From positions 46,730,400 through 46,794,399 of the forward strand of contig CP092874.1 of the NCBI GenBank assembly GCA_030710605.1: 64,000 bases of DNA, read 5' to 3'. The position numbers and the translations under genes were made by a program. The DNA is from Cordylochernes scorpioides. Its lineage: Eukaryota; Arthropoda; Arachnida; Pseudoscorpiones; Chernetidae. The notes below the pieces were generated by a model that saw only the letters and a list, made by a program, of their open reading frames with translations, had not been told where the DNA came from and ran no database searches. Below, in pieces: positions 10,570-21,700 of the stretch; position 1 is the stretch's first letter; each line of letters starts with the position of its first letter.

Positions 10570-11130
10570 ATAAAAATAAATAGTTGTTTAGTTTTGTATT
10601 AAAATTATCTTTATTATTTTGATTATTTAAATTCAAATTATAAAATTTGTAAATTGTTATTAATTAGTAGAGATAGAGAGAGAAAAAAAATCCTTTTCTT
10701 CTTATACATCATCCAATTAATTATATATTTATAATTAATAACAATAAAATTTAACAAAGTAACGTCTTTTGCATCGGCTTTTACACGTCATTTAGACATA
10801 CTCTAATTTGTATATAGAATAATAGAAGTGAGAATATATTTAATATTATAAATTTTAGTAGTTAGATAAAAGAGAGAAAGACAGAACCATACACCAATAA
10901 TCAAACTAATAATAAGAAAAATTAAAATATTTGTAAAGAAGGTAGATAGGATTTTTAGTTTATATATAGATTATTTTTATAATTTTATATTTTATCTATT
11001 TTTTTTTTAAGATTTTTAATTTTTTTTAAATTTTATATAATGAATATATCTAGTTGTATTTAGTTAAATATCTATAATATGAATTAACTTTTGTTATAAA
11101 TTTGGTTTTTATGTTTGGAAACCCTAATGG
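10570..11130. repeat. Left long inverted repeat of the Naiad-like element
   Basis: About 560 bp. It contains ACGTCTTTTGCATCGGC, mirrored at 15285-15305, and TGAATATATCTAGTTGTATT, mirrored near 14455. Confidence 0.75.
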
Positions 11131-12048
11131 TAGACCAGACATATACAAAAAAAAATTAAAATGAAATAATTAATGGAAAGAGAGATATGCTGGACCGAGG
11201 ATTATCAAATAGAAATCCAGCTGATATTTCACCTCTGCTCTATTATATCATATATCTCTCTTAGACCGCATTATATGTGTTAATATTAAGTTGTTTTAGT
11301 GAAACATTTATATATAAAGATACAACAAATATAAGTGTTAAGAACTTCTAAATGTTACCTACCTAGTCTGAGACGCGTTCCTCTGTAAACAGCTATTTCT
11401 GGATAACATCTGTTGCGGGGGGGGGCCGTATACCTCCCTTCAGAAATAGATTGTTTTCTTAGAAATAAACTGAAGAAGAAAGAAAATAGTTAAGGGAAGA
11501 AAGCCAATCTTTATAATCTTTACAGTTAGATATATTAATATAACTGATTCAATTATTATTTATCTTTTAATTTTCCTTTAAAAAGGTAAATTATTAGATG
11601 ATTAATAAAGCTATTAATTTTGAAAATTCATTATTATTTAATTTCCATTTTCCTCCCCAGAAATTGGAGATTAAATAAAATGAATTCTATACAATATTAC
11701 TTTAAAAATCTTGTGAAAATTTTTTAAAATCAGTTATATAATTTAAGTTTAATTAACTTTTAAAGATTATAAGTTTGTTTTAGTTATTATTGAGAGAAAT
11801 TATAAAAAGTTGATTTAATAAATGGATACTTCCATTTATTTTTTTAAAGTATTTTATAATTGATATACTGTTGAAGTATTTTACTTGTTTAATACTAAAT
11901 TTGTTTTTAATAAATTCCATGTTTAAATTTTTAATATCTTCTATGAAATTTTCTAATATATTATTTATTCTATAAAATCTTAGAAACTGACCAAAATATA
12001 TACCTTTGCAGCAGTTTAATGATATATTAGAATTTATATTGCAGTATT
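11131..12048. other. Non-coding 3' region of the Naiad-like element
   Basis: Lies downstream of the RT on the minus strand. Mostly AT-rich, with GC-richer islands at 11185-11235 and 11360-11450, the latter containing a G9 run and a short inverted pair (CTATTTCTG / CAGAAATAG). No gene seen. Confidence 0.5.
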
Positions 12049-13790
12049 TTATAATATTGAAATTATAATTACTTTTTTATTATAAATTTTAATAGCATTA
12101 TTTGTAAGGTTTATATTTAGGTCTAAAAAGTTAACTTTTTTGTTTCTATTAATTTTTTCATTGTTCTTAAGTTTCAAGTATTTAGGATATATTTCAGGTA
12201 TTATGTTTTTAAACTGTGGATTATTAAATATTATGATGTCATCTACATAACGGAACATTTGCCAATTAACATTATTTTGTAGAAAGTATTCTCTTTCGTA
12301 CCAGAAAAGTATTAGGATGGCTAATAAAGGACTTGAAGATGTTCCCATGGGAACGCCTTCTGATTGAATATATATTTTATTTTTAAATTCTATATAATTA
12401 AAATTTAAAAATGTTTCCAGTAGAGTTTTTGCTGCTTTAAGATCTAATTTAATTGTTTTATATCTGTTATGAATAATTTTAATGTGGAAAGTTTTGTCAT
12501 TAATGAATTCATTAAATAAATTTGTTATTTTATTATTTAGATCTCTTAAATTTATTTTAGAATATAGGTCCTCAAAATCAAATGTGTGTACTGAATCAAT
12601 GTTTGTCCAATTGTTCATTAAATAGTTAATGATTTTTTTATTTGAGTCGATAAATTTATAATTATATTTATTAGTTAATTTATTTATAATGAATTGTAGT
12701 GTTGAAGCTAATTGTATATCAATGTTTTTTATAACTGAATTTATACCAGATGTGATTGTTCTGAAAGAAATTGTTTTTTTTTGTGTAGTTTAGGAATTAT
12801 ATAGAATTTTGGTATGTTTGGATTTTTTTGTTGTAGTTATAAATCTTTAGTGAATTTTCACGTTTTTGATGTCTTTTTTTATTTTTGTGGCTGTAGTTCT
12901 AGCAAAAGTGTATTTATTATTATTATTAATTTCCTTTTTTAGAATATCGTTGTATAGATTTTTACAAATTATAGATAAATTATTGGGACATTTATCTATA
13001 GGAGTGATAATAAAGTCCTTCTGTAATTTAATTATATTTTCTTTAAAAGAAGGAATATCTGAATTAGGTTTTGTGTATTTAAGTGTATTATTATAATAAT
13101 TTATAATTTCCTTTTTAATATTATTTTTCCATTCCAGAAAAGTAAATTCTGGAATACTGTATTTTATACTAGTTTTATTTATGAAAATGTCTATATCTTT
13201 TAATATAGATTTAATTGTATTAATATAATTGTGTTTAATTTGAGGTATATATTTATACCCTTTATTTAAAATATCTTGATATTCTGGATTTAAAAAAGAA
13301 AAATTGCTAGTTAATATATGACCTGAGAGTTTATATTTATCTATATAGTTGTTGCAATTACATTTAATTTTTTTTAAATTTGCCAAATTATTAATAAATT
13401 GGTTATAATTGCAAACTAAACTACCCATATTTTTGTTGTATCTCCAGATTGTTTTAAAATTTAAATTTTTTATAGGGAAAATATTATTGATGTTTTGGTT
13501 ATTAAATATATCATTAAATTTAATATGATTAAATAAATTGTTATTAAATTTAATGATAATATTAATGTTATTAGTAGATTGTTTAATTTTTCTGTATTTA
13601 AAGATGTCGTGTGTGATATCTATTAATCTGTTAGTCAGATTATGAATTTTAATATATTCTATAAGTTTGATAAATTTATTATTATTTAGTTTAAATAATG
13701 TTTTAATAAATTTATCGACAAGGTTGTTAGTATACATTTGTTTTGGGTCCAGTAATTCTTCAAATTCAATGTAACCTAATTTATTGGTAG
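12049..13790 (-). pseudogene. Reverse transcriptase of the Naiad-like PLE
   Basis: Reads right to left. N-terminal part 13737-12847 (LQKDFIITPIDKCPNNLSI is the RT entry block). A short stretch follows with FYIIPKLHK, matching the RT 'GLPKIHK' motif. Then comes 12618-12049 with DFEDLYSKI (motif A region), QSEGVPMGTSSSPLLA (motif B) and FRYVDDIIIF (catalytic YVDD). Frames change near 12840, 12790 and in an A9 run near 13828. No GIY-YIG follows the RT; that domain lies upstream instead. Translation ends soon after VNFLDLNI, the usual 'FLDL' motif of PLE thumbs. Confidence 0.82.
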
Positions 13791-13835
13791 TTTTACCTCT
13801 AGTTTTATTAGGTTTAGTTTTAAATTCATTTTTTT

Positions 13836-14270
13836 TTATTTGCAGCTGATTTCATAAGTTGAAATTTCTTCTGTTTGTGGTTTGTATGTGTAGTTTAATT
13901 CGTCATTGAGTCCATAAGGGAATAATGTGTTGTGTTTATAAATGTAGTTGTTTTCTAATAATAGTCGTTGTTTTTTGTTTTGACATATGTCTAGTATTTC
14001 TATCTTGAAGTTGTTAAAAGTATGTAATTGATTGTGTTCTTTCATATATATATTACCAATTGATTTTTTAGCGTGGTTTCTATGTAGGTTTATTCGTATA
14101 TTTAATGGATTACATGTTTGTCCTATATATGATAATTGACAAATTTGGCATGTCAATTTATAAATAGTATTTACTAATTTACAACTAGTCGTTTGAAATG
14201 TGTCATGGTTCTTAAGAGAGGGACAAGTTTGACAATTCTTTCTTAGGCAATTTTTAGCTAGTTTTAATTA
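13836..14270 (-). pseudogene. N-terminal Cys-rich region and GIY-YIG endonuclease of the Naiad-like PLE
   Basis: Upstream of and co-oriented with the RT. From 14270 leftward it reads CLRKNCQTCPSLKNH, then TTSCKLVNTIYKLTC, CQLSYIGQT, IRINLHRNHAKKS and KQRLLLENNYIYKH. It therefore has the GIY-like (TIYKL) and YIG blocks, the catalytic Arg and the Glu, and several Cys pairs able to bind zinc. The longest open frame starts at an internal Met (14156), but the same frame extends upstream without a stop to about 14270. It is separated from the RT by a one-base shift in an A9 run. Confidence 0.8.
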
Positions 14271-14543
14271 ACATAAGAGAGGTGCTTACCCTAATATGTT
14301 TGTAGTTTTTTTTAGTTTTTTAGTTTGTTATTCTTATGAATTTTTTTTTTATTATATTTTTTAAATTGTTTTCGTGGTGAACCATTAGGGTTTCAAAACC
14401 TAATAACTAAATTTATAACAAAAGTTAATTCATATTATAGATATTTAACTAAATACAACTAGATATATTCATTATATAAAATAAAAAAAAATAAAAATCT
14501 TTAAAAAAAAATAGATAAAATATAAAATTATAAAAATAATATA

Positions 14544-15097
14544 TGTAGTAATCCCGATGTGGAATGTACTGGGCAGTCGTGGTAGTGGGTGCGTGATGGG
14601 ATTCCCGCACTGGGACAGCAAGAGACAGAGGCAGGTCTAGATGGTAACTCCAAGAAGGTAGAGGTAGACCACGGACGAAGGCAGTCGAACCACGGGCGTC
14701 ACGGATGCTTACATCGCGGATAGGGGTGAGAGACCCGACCGTATGACGGCGTCGCTCTGAAAACAACTCTAAACAACTAACTTTGTCCCAATCTTGGGGG
14801 GCTTTTATATGAGACGCTCGCAGATGGCGGCGAGTTCTGATTGGCTCCCATAAAATCACGCCACCTGTCAGGCGCCGGGTTGTTTACCACGTCTGGCCAC
14901 CTGTTGACGGGGTGATTGAACTCATTATCATAAACACCTGTTCGTCTGGGTTATGTCGTCGTCTGGGCTACCGTTACCTCTTTGCTTTATTTGTCACTTC
15001 CATTGTTATACAAGGTCGATACATATTTTATATTAATATGGGGTTATGATAAATATTATAAGATGGTTGTGATCTATCTAGCTCAAAATATACTACA
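14544..15097 (-). mobile_element. Solo LTR inserted in the Naiad-like terminal repeat
   Basis: 554 bp starting TGTAGTA and ending TACTACA, flanked by TATA on both sides (14540-14543, 15098-15101), consistent with a 4-bp target duplication. It splits sequence that is contiguous in the opposite arm (about 10965-10985). On the minus strand a TATAAAAG box (near 14806) is followed about 25 nt later by an AGTT initiator-like site, giving orientation. It is much richer in GC than its host. No internal coding region remains, hence solo LTR, probably gypsy-type. Confidence 0.7.
14799..14806 (-). promoter_or_regulatory. Candidate TATA box in the solo LTR
   Basis: Minus-strand TATAAAAG in a GC-rich LTR. 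An AGTTAGTT initiator-like sequence lies about 25 nt downstream. No other promoter evidence. Confidence 0.4.
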
Positions 15098-15099
15098 TA

Positions 15100-15500
15100 T
15101 ATATATAAACTAACAATCTTATATACCTTCTTTACAAATATTTTATTTTTTCTTATTATTAGTTTGATTATTAGTGTATGGTTCTGTCTTTCTCTCTTTT
15201 CTCTAACTACTAAAATTTATAATATTAAATATATTCTCACTTCTATTATTCTATATACAAATTAGAGTATGTCTAAATTACGTGTAAAAGCCGATGCAAA
15301 AGACGTTACGTTGTTAAATTTTATTGTTATTAATTATAAATATATAATTAATTGGATGATGTATAAGAAGCAAAGGATTTTTTTTCTCTCTCTATCTCTA
15401 CTAATTAATAACAATTTACAAATTTTATAATTTGAATTTAAATAATCAAAATAATAAAGATAATTTTAATACAAAACTAAACAACTATTTATTTATATAT
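15100..15500. repeat. Right long inverted repeat of the Naiad-like element (outer part)
   Basis: Counterpart of 10570-10980. Its inner continuation is 14380-14543, displaced by the solo LTR. It ends in a (TA)n tract at 15495-15511. Confidence 0.75.
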
Positions 15501-15519
15501 ATATATATATAATTTCGAT

Positions 15520-16202
15520 TGAATCCTGTCGACTCTCTGTGACAATCCTGTTGAATCCTGGTGAATTGTGGTGAATTGTTGAATCCTATGTCGGATTATG
15601 TTGAATTGGTGATTGTGTGGTTGGATGGATTTGATTGGATTGGTGATTGATGGCGCAGTCTTGGTCGAATGGTGGGTTTCTACAGGGGAATAACGAGCAC
15701 ATCTGGATGAGATAGAAAATAGACCTTACGAAAGGGAGAGTGATGAGACTGGAGGAGGTATTTGGCCTTTCACATGATGGAGCGGACACTACCTTGGTTG
15801 GAGCCTGTGTTGATACACACCTTGCTTCTAGCACGGTCACCTACCTTCTCTCTAACTTCTTGTCCAAGATCATCGTCATTAACTCTCTCGACTTCTGATT
15901 GGTGGAGATCCTTCCACGTGCTCTCTGCTGATTTGCTATTAGTTTGTCATGCTTAAAGGTGATTGGTTGTTGATTTGTCATGCTTAACTGTGATTGGCTT
16001 AGTACCTCCATTGTCGCCATGATTGCAATCTTCCAGGAAGAAAAAGGTCTTTGAACATAAGTTTTATGGGTCCTGGGCAGTGACCTTTACCTTCTGGATT
16101 TCTGGATGATGCAACCCTGTTAATTGTTATTCCCTTTTCGCGAAACCTAACTTTTTATTAAATCTTTTGACGATACATTGCATAGATTGTGGTGGGGTTA
16201 CA
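15520..16202 (+). repeat. Solo LTR-like repeat, copy 1
   Basis: Its right end, GATTGTGGTGGGGTTACA at 16185-16202, matches the inverted copy at 24069-24446, which begins TGTAATCCCACCACAATC. Similarity extends over at least 390 bp (shared CTTCCAGGAAG, CTGTGATTGG, AACTCTCTCG). TG/CA ends and a mixed GC content suggest an LTR. The left end is uncertain and I found no target duplication. Confidence 0.5.
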
Positions 16203-16238
16203 TATTGCTATATACAGATTATCACATGTATATATATA

Positions 16239-16765
16239 GATGTGAAATTTTCAGAGAGGAAATTGATCCATAGAAGCACAGGGCGCCTCTCCCGTCAAAA
16301 AAAAAAGTCATAACCTGACGTCATCTATTGGCCGTCGCCGCAACTAGCGGCCTCGGGTCGGTGACAAAGCCACAACACCAATTTTGGCAAACTGAAAAGC
16401 GTCCACCTAGAGACCATGGTTTCGGGCTAATGGCCCTCGTCAAGCTATATTTCAGCCATAGATTTGGCCTAGCCACCTTGCCAGCAAAACACCTCTTTGG
16501 TAGATTGTGAAGATTCCATTAGATCCCGTGTGGATCTCATGGAATAAAGTCGCCCTAGACTGACGAGGGCCATTTGCCCGAAACAATGGTCTCTAGGTGG
16601 ACGCTTCTCAGTTTGCCAAAGCTGGTGTTGTGGCTTTGTCACCGACCCGAGGCCGCTAGTTGCGGCGACGGTCAATAGATGGCGTCAGATTTTGACGTTT
16701 ATTTTGACGGGAGAAGCGCCCATTGCTTCTATGGATTAATTTCCTCCCGGTAAATTTTCCATCTC
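16239..16765 (+). mobile_element. Family A short element (retrozyme-like foldback), copy A1
   Basis: 527 bp between perfect 12-bp direct repeats TGTATATATATA (16227-16238 and 16766-16777). These lie in TA-rich DNA, so this duplication alone is weak evidence. Ends read GATG(T)GAAAATTT inward from both sides. The element has an inverted left arm (about 16239-16440) and a right arm (about 16545-16765) around a 100-bp centre. Both arms contain TTGTGGCTTTGTCACCGAC. A hammerhead ribozyme lies in the right arm. No coding capacity. It is followed at once by repeat B. Confidence 0.75.
16550..16615 (+). ncRNA. Type I hammerhead ribozyme, copy A1
   Basis: CCCTAGA, core CTGACGA, stem II GGGCCATTTGCCC, GAAA, then CAATGGTC and TCTAGG. 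All catalytic core positions are present and the GUC cleavage triplet is kept. Stem III has one mismatch (ACA versus GGU), so it is weaker than the A3 copy. The left arm carries an antisense copy (about 16395-16440) that breaks off inside the core. Confidence 0.78.
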
Positions 16766-16777
16766 TGTATATATATA

Positions 16778-17100
16778 TCGTAATTTAAACAATGTGATAT
16801 GTAAGTAATAAAGTATGACGTCTTTTCTAGTCGTCTCAAAGTGACACGAGCTTGCCACCGGACACAAACCGGGGGATCCAGAGAGGGACAAAAAGGGCGT
16901 TGCTCCGGATGTTGACAGTTAGTTAGGTTACAGTGGATATTTTCGGACAGGGCCCGATCAGTGCAAGGTCTCACGGCGGCCCCCACGGAGAGCTTATTTT
17001 GATCCCTAACTTTGTCCTTACTGTCCCGTGCGGACTTCCCACTCTGCACGGCTTGCCACTCAACCCCGACTGCTTCCAACTCATTTGTTGGCTTACCCGG
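16778..17100. repeat. Repeat B, copy B1
   Basis: Begins TCGTAATTTAAACAATGTGA and includes GTATGACGTCTTTTCTAGTC, GGATCCAGAGAGGGAC and GACAGTTAGTTAGG. The other copies are 22416-22563 plus 23748-24030, and 49838-50189. It is GC-richer than its surroundings. Repeat class unknown. Confidence 0.8.
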
Positions 17101-17136
17101 GTTTACGACAGTAGACCCATATAAGTCGACAGGATT

Positions 17137-17499
17137 ATGGTGGTGGACAGTGGACAAAGGACTATGGACGAAGACGGGGAACACTACGTGGACGCTTCTG
17201 ATGTGCCCGCCACTTTGATCCGGCCCAGCGTGGACAACTTGGTAAACCGACTGATCGAGGCCCTCCAAGAAGTGACGGCTCCACCTGTCTATGTCCCCCC
17301 TATGGCACCTATCCGGGGGATACTTCTCCCGGCAACTGAAAGCCGTGCAGGACGACATCGGGTACACTTCTGCGAGGTCCACGAACTCCTCAAAGGTGAT
17401 CTCCTTTCGCTCTTCGATGAGCTCAACTCTGCCTCCCGATCCTATTACCAGAACAAAACATCTTCGTCAATGCCGTCCATCAAGCTACCACCTTTTTAA
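17137..17499 (+). CDS. GC-rich 120-residue ORF after repeat B1, function unknown
   Basis: Begins MVVDSGQRTMDEDGEHYVD and continues with VDNLVNRLIEALQEVTAPP, VYVPPMAPIRGILLPA and FCEVHELLKGDLLSLFDELN; stop at 17497-17499. GC content is clearly above the flanks and the sequence is of balanced amino-acid composition, unlike the Asn/Lys-rich chance ORFs nearby. I recognise no domain. It may be a captured gene fragment or an ORF of the unknown element to which repeat B belongs. The ends of GC-rich DNA coincide with the ORF end. Confidence 0.35.
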   Translation: MVVDSGQRTMDEDGEHYVDASDVPATLIRPSVDNLVNRLIEALQEVTAPPVYVPPMAPIRGILLPATESRAGRHRVHFCEVHELLKGDLLSLFDELNSASRSYYQNKTSSSMPSIKLPPF

Positions 17500-17819
17500 T
17501 AATCACCCTTTTAATATTTGTATGCTATATATATATTTTTATTTTCTATACCTCAACCACGCAGCCATTATAAACCATCTAAGCCAACATTATTATATAG
17601 GTATTATTGTCATTGGTCATTATATCTTAGAATATTCAACCATCAGCAATCATTTGGAATATTACTATTTGACTATTTTTTCATCTGTCATCATATATAG
17701 ATTTTGAACTATACAACTTCGAATTTTTAAACATCATTTGAGTTTTTTTATAACATTTATAATTTTTTTAAATACCTTAAGATCGTCCTATTTCTGATTT
17801 CATTGTTTTTATTAGATTA
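17500..17819. other. AT-rich spacer
   Basis: No gene or repeat pair recognised. Confidence 0.5.
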
Positions 17820-18525
17820 CTAGCGGATATACCCGAGTTTTACCCGAGTGGAGGTTTGTCTAACGAACATTTGTTAAAACGATTCTCTATAAACTTATAA
17901 ATATATATATATATATATTGATAATTTGAAACTCGTAAATTTGAATCTCTCGATAAAGTGAGCATTTTTTCTCGGTCCCTTGAAAAATACTCGATAAGTT
18001 GAATAAAATCAATATTAATTGGTTCCCTCGGTAATTGGAAGTTAAAGGAATAATATCTTGCCTTGGAATTGTATCATTATTCTTGTCTCAAACAAATTGC
18101 CGTGTCATCCTGAATTTTGTTTTCCTAATTTTCTACATTACAAAATCATCATTTTATCTATTCTCCCAATATATATGTTGTAGATAAATGATAAAACTAA
18201 CTTTGACTTGTGCGCAATTGATAGGTAAAAAATCTTACTTTTGATAAGTAATCTTTAAGATAATAAACTTAGTGATAATAAAACTTATAGATAAAATAAC
18301 TTGTTATCATTGTCGCAATGGGGGCGCTGCTTGCGAGTTAAATCTACAAATCTGCAAATAACTCTAAGGATATTCAATATATTCAAGAAATTATTTTTCA
18401 AAAACCTTCCCGGGGATATACCTAATAATATCCCAAAATTTAACGGCGATTGGATGTATGGTTTTTGAATCTAGAGTACAAACATACAGACAGACAGATA
18501 TTCAATTATATATATATATATATGA
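17820..18525 (-). mobile_element. Non-autonomous Helitron, minus strand
   Basis: The 3' end on the minus strand reads GGTAAAAC...CCGCTAG followed by T (CTAG at 17820-17823). The internal sequence matches 25850-26340 and 30451-31153 (shared CTCGATAAGTTGAATAAAAT, GGAAGTTAAAGGAATA). The 5' side ends in the TATATA-AATTG-...-CTGTCTGTCTGTATGTTTG block typical of these copies. The exact 5' TC is unclear. No coding capacity. Confidence 0.72.
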
Positions 18526-21060
18526 AAAAACAATAGGAAATAAATAAAAGGTAAGTGGGTCAGGTGTTGATATTAAAAATAAAGAAGGCATCTCCTGACC
18601 ACGAGCACATGTGCTTTTTAGATGGCAGAGCGCCATCTAGTGGAGCAAAAATAAACTAAACGTTTATTTAGCTTGCTCCGTGATATTTGGCCAACCCAAT
18701 TTCTTGATAAATCAAGAAAAGTCATCCACGAACGCGTTTCGCGCTGTTGGCGCTTTTATTTCATATTTACGCCTCTCTCTCCCCCAATCTTATCTTCCCA
18801 TCCTATATCACTTACTAACACCCTCCTAACCAATTTTCTCCCAACCTCATACAGTCTCCTATAGGGTTCCTGTTGCCACCCATTTTATTTATTTTTTATT
18901 AATTCATCTTTTGGACCATCCTTCCTCGATTCAGGAAATCCAAAGATTTTTTTTTTATCCATCACCCGACAACATCATTCATTACATTCAACAATGGCGG
19001 TTTGCTCAATCATCAATGGCAACAGTACCCTTTACCTTCCACAATCCTCATCTTTCCTATTTCCTACAGTCAAGTGTCTCTTGTTCGCCAAACAATTTTT
19101 TTATTTATTATTTTTTATTCAACAAGCTGGCTCAACCTTCCTCCTTGTACATTTCCCAACAGTGAGCTCAGGCGACCAGTTTGAGGTTTTTTTTCTCTCA
19201 ATGCTCGGATCATCATTACAACCATCATTTTTACCATTTTATTACTATTTTTTCAATTTTCATCCGAGCTCAATCATCATTGGCAACAGAGCAACTCTTG
19301 ACTCCTCCACCTTTCCCATTTCTTCACTTTCAGCTCACCTACCTCCCCTGTCTGATCTAATGTTGATTATGGAAAGTCTTTGGAGTTCGGTCAATGAAAA
19401 CAATACCTCACTTACACAGGCACGTATTGCATTGCCGAACACCATTGCAAAAATCAACTCAGACTTCCTCTCTTTTTACCACTGCGTCACTCTAAACCTT
19501 CAGATATCCATTATAAGTTTACTTGTAACATTTTACTACTTTTGATAAGTTCCTTTTCCTTTTTCTCTCTCTCACCATGTGAAACGTCTCTGAAATTATA
19601 ATTATGAAAAAATAAAAAACATACCATAATGGCATTTAAATATATTTACCACTTTTGACTTTTTCATACATCGTCTAATTTGCGTTTATAAGCATTGCAT
19701 CACGTGGGGAACACACTAAGCTAAATACTTACTATATTTTTAAATCTTATTCATTTATATTTTTACGATCCTTGATGTGTGCCATTTTATATTGTAGAAT
19801 CAATCAATATATTTTTACATATTTCTTTTACATTATGATACTTCTTTTCCTTCCATCCCTAAACAACTAAAACCATTAGCCAACCTATATAAACATCATC
19901 TGAAACCTTATATTCTTTGACATCATTTGTTTTAATTTTTCATAGCCTACGTCTAAGATAATTTAACTTTAAAAATTTTGTTTCAACAGTGACGCCTTCT
20001 ACCAACTGTCCCTTCTCATATCTTGATCCTTCCAACTCTGTCTTCCATACTTCTCTCGTCTCTTGATCCTTTTCCTTAAGCCTTTTATACCTTCGTTCTA
20101 ACCACTCCTCGCCCATCGCAGAGTTCCTGTTCGCCAACTCTTTTGTTGTTATTGATTTGCCCCAGTGGACTACTCCTTCCTCGCCATCCCTCCCATCCTG
20201 ATGGTGTGTTCAGGAAAATCATGGCTTATTTTTATTTTTTTATTTTACACCCGGGTCACCGTCCCAACATTCTTCATTTCATTCTTTTTTTCACAAACCC
20301 GGGTTCAATCAATCAATGGCAACAGTCGAACCCTGTTTTCACGATCTACCTCCATCCTTTAACCTCTTCAACGGTTCCTGAGACTCCTGCTCGCCAACAG
20401 TTTTTTTAATGATTCATCGACCTGGTACACTCTTCCTCCCCATGTTAACTCCAAACGGTGAGTTTGGGTAACCAGTGAGATTTTTTTTCTCTCACGCTCG
20501 ACCCATCGCCATCATCAGCATGATGCGCCCACTCATTTTTCTTTTACTTCTATTTTTCATCTGGTCGAGCTCAATCACCGACAGCAGCGCAGCTCTTGAG
20601 CCTCCATATATTTTTAACCTCTCTCAGCAAGCTTTTCTTTCCCATATTCTACCATTACCTACCTCTCCTCCGATATTCACGCCTTTTGCCCATCTGATAT
20701 AATGCCACTTACAGGGCATCTTGAGATATCTGATCCCTGCAAACAATACTTCGCTTCTAAGCTCGTATTTCAGGGCAGGACTCCTGAGATGTCCTTTGCA
20801 GAAACCAATTCAGACCCTCTTCCTTTATTCTTTACTGCGTCACTGCCTATCCCAAACCTTTTTCTCAAGTCAATTTTCTTTTATAATTTATGTTACTTTT
20901 ATTATCTCTACTTCTCCTCGTTCCTGTATTACATCCCTGAAACTATGTTGTAAATACTCATGGTACCTTAAGTAACAAAAACCGTAAATAGTATACCTAA
21001 CTTTCCCAAATATTTACCCTCGCTATTGTGTGTGTTTACTTTCAATTTATCCTTCCTATG
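18526..21060. repeat. Two diverged direct repeats (about 18780-19600 and 20100-20950), class unknown
   Basis: Both halves share ATCAATGGCAACAGT, TTTTTTTCTCTCA.GCTCG, GAGCTCAATCA and CAGCTCTTGA in the same order, so they are old tandem copies of one repeat. C/T-rich on the plus strand, with many short frames but no recognisable protein. They lie upstream of the LINE tails and could be their 5' sequence, which I cannot show. Confidence 0.5.
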
Positions 21061-21119
21061 TACTTCTTATATATATATATTTGTAGTTTTATAATATTAT
21101 ATCAGTGTGTCACCACTAC

Positions 21120-21700
21120 TCTCTCTCTCTCTCTCCAACCACCCGCACTGCCCGCCGCATGCTAGAACGTCCACGCCTGGCTGCACTGCCCATCACCCAG
21201 CTGCTAGCCCGGTGGCTTCCCCACGTCAGCATCCCCATCTCCATCAGCTGGCCTTCTCTCCGGCGAGGTGCCTTCTCGGGGCACAATGCCGACGTTGCCG
21301 TGCGGCTGGCCCTTCACGCCCTTCCCCATCCAGCGCATCCGGCCTCAGCCCGGGAGTCCTGCATCGCCTGTGGGTCCGAAGACCTGTCACTGGCCCACCG
21401 CTACTGGTCCTGTAAGCGGATCAGGCCTGTAATCCTGGAGGCATTCACTATCATCCAGCGGCCCCCTGACCTGCAGGGATGGATCTTCGGGCATGACCTG
21501 AAGGACGACGCCCTGGCCATCCTGGCGTCTGCCAAGACCCGTATCTACAAGCACTTCCTGGGCCTGGAGATACGGGGCGTCCAAGAAGACCCTCTCATCG
21601 TCTGGAGGAGGACTCTAGCAAGATGGTGGAGCCTTCCTCAATCATAATTTCACTGTATTATATCATTATTCTTCATCCATAATTGACTAGTAGTCAATAA
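21120..21700 (+). pseudogene. 5'-truncated LINE 3' end, copy 1 (ORF2 C-terminal zinc knuckle)
   Basis: Starts directly in a (TC)n tract. It encodes the C-terminus of a LINE ORF2: CIACGSEDLSLAHRYWSCKRIRPVI (CCHC, as in the zf-RVT domain), LQGWIFGHDLKDDALAILA and IVWRRTLARWW, stop at 21647. A short 3' UTR with AATAAAGTATG follows, then the next (TC)n tract. RT and endonuclease are missing. Confidence 0.72.

Larger units (their letters stand above)
10570..15500 (-). mobile_element. Naiad-like PLE between long inverted terminal repeats
   Basis: The left arm (10570-11130) is the inverted counterpart of two right blocks, 14380-14543 and 15100-15500, which were contiguous before a solo LTR inserted. 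The interior encodes, on the minus strand and in this order, a Cys-rich/GIY-YIG region (14270-13836) and an RT (13790-12049). GIY-YIG upstream of RT is the permuted order described for Naiad PLEs; canonical PLEs have it downstream. Coding is extremely AT-rich (Asn/Ile/Lys). All frames are broken, mainly at A/T homopolymers. Confidence 0.75.

Noticed and set aside
14449-14859. 136-residue minus-strand ORF in the solo LTR
   Set aside because: Runs out of the LTR into the Phe/Tyr-rich AT repeat; the LTR boundaries explain the GC change.
16328-16675. ORFs MAVAATSGLGSVTKPQHQ.. and similar in family A copies
   Set aside because: They read antisense through the ribozyme and the surrounding non-coding repeat, and recur only because the repeat does.
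16729-17382. 217-residue minus-strand ORF across repeat B1
   Set aside because: Spans the end of family A, repeat B and the antisense of a better plus-strand ORF; other B copies break it.
18994-19545. 183-residue plus-strand ORF with hydrophobic stretches
   Set aside because: C/T-rich repeat DNA gives long Phe/Ser/Leu frames in all phases; the second copy of the repeat does not keep this frame.
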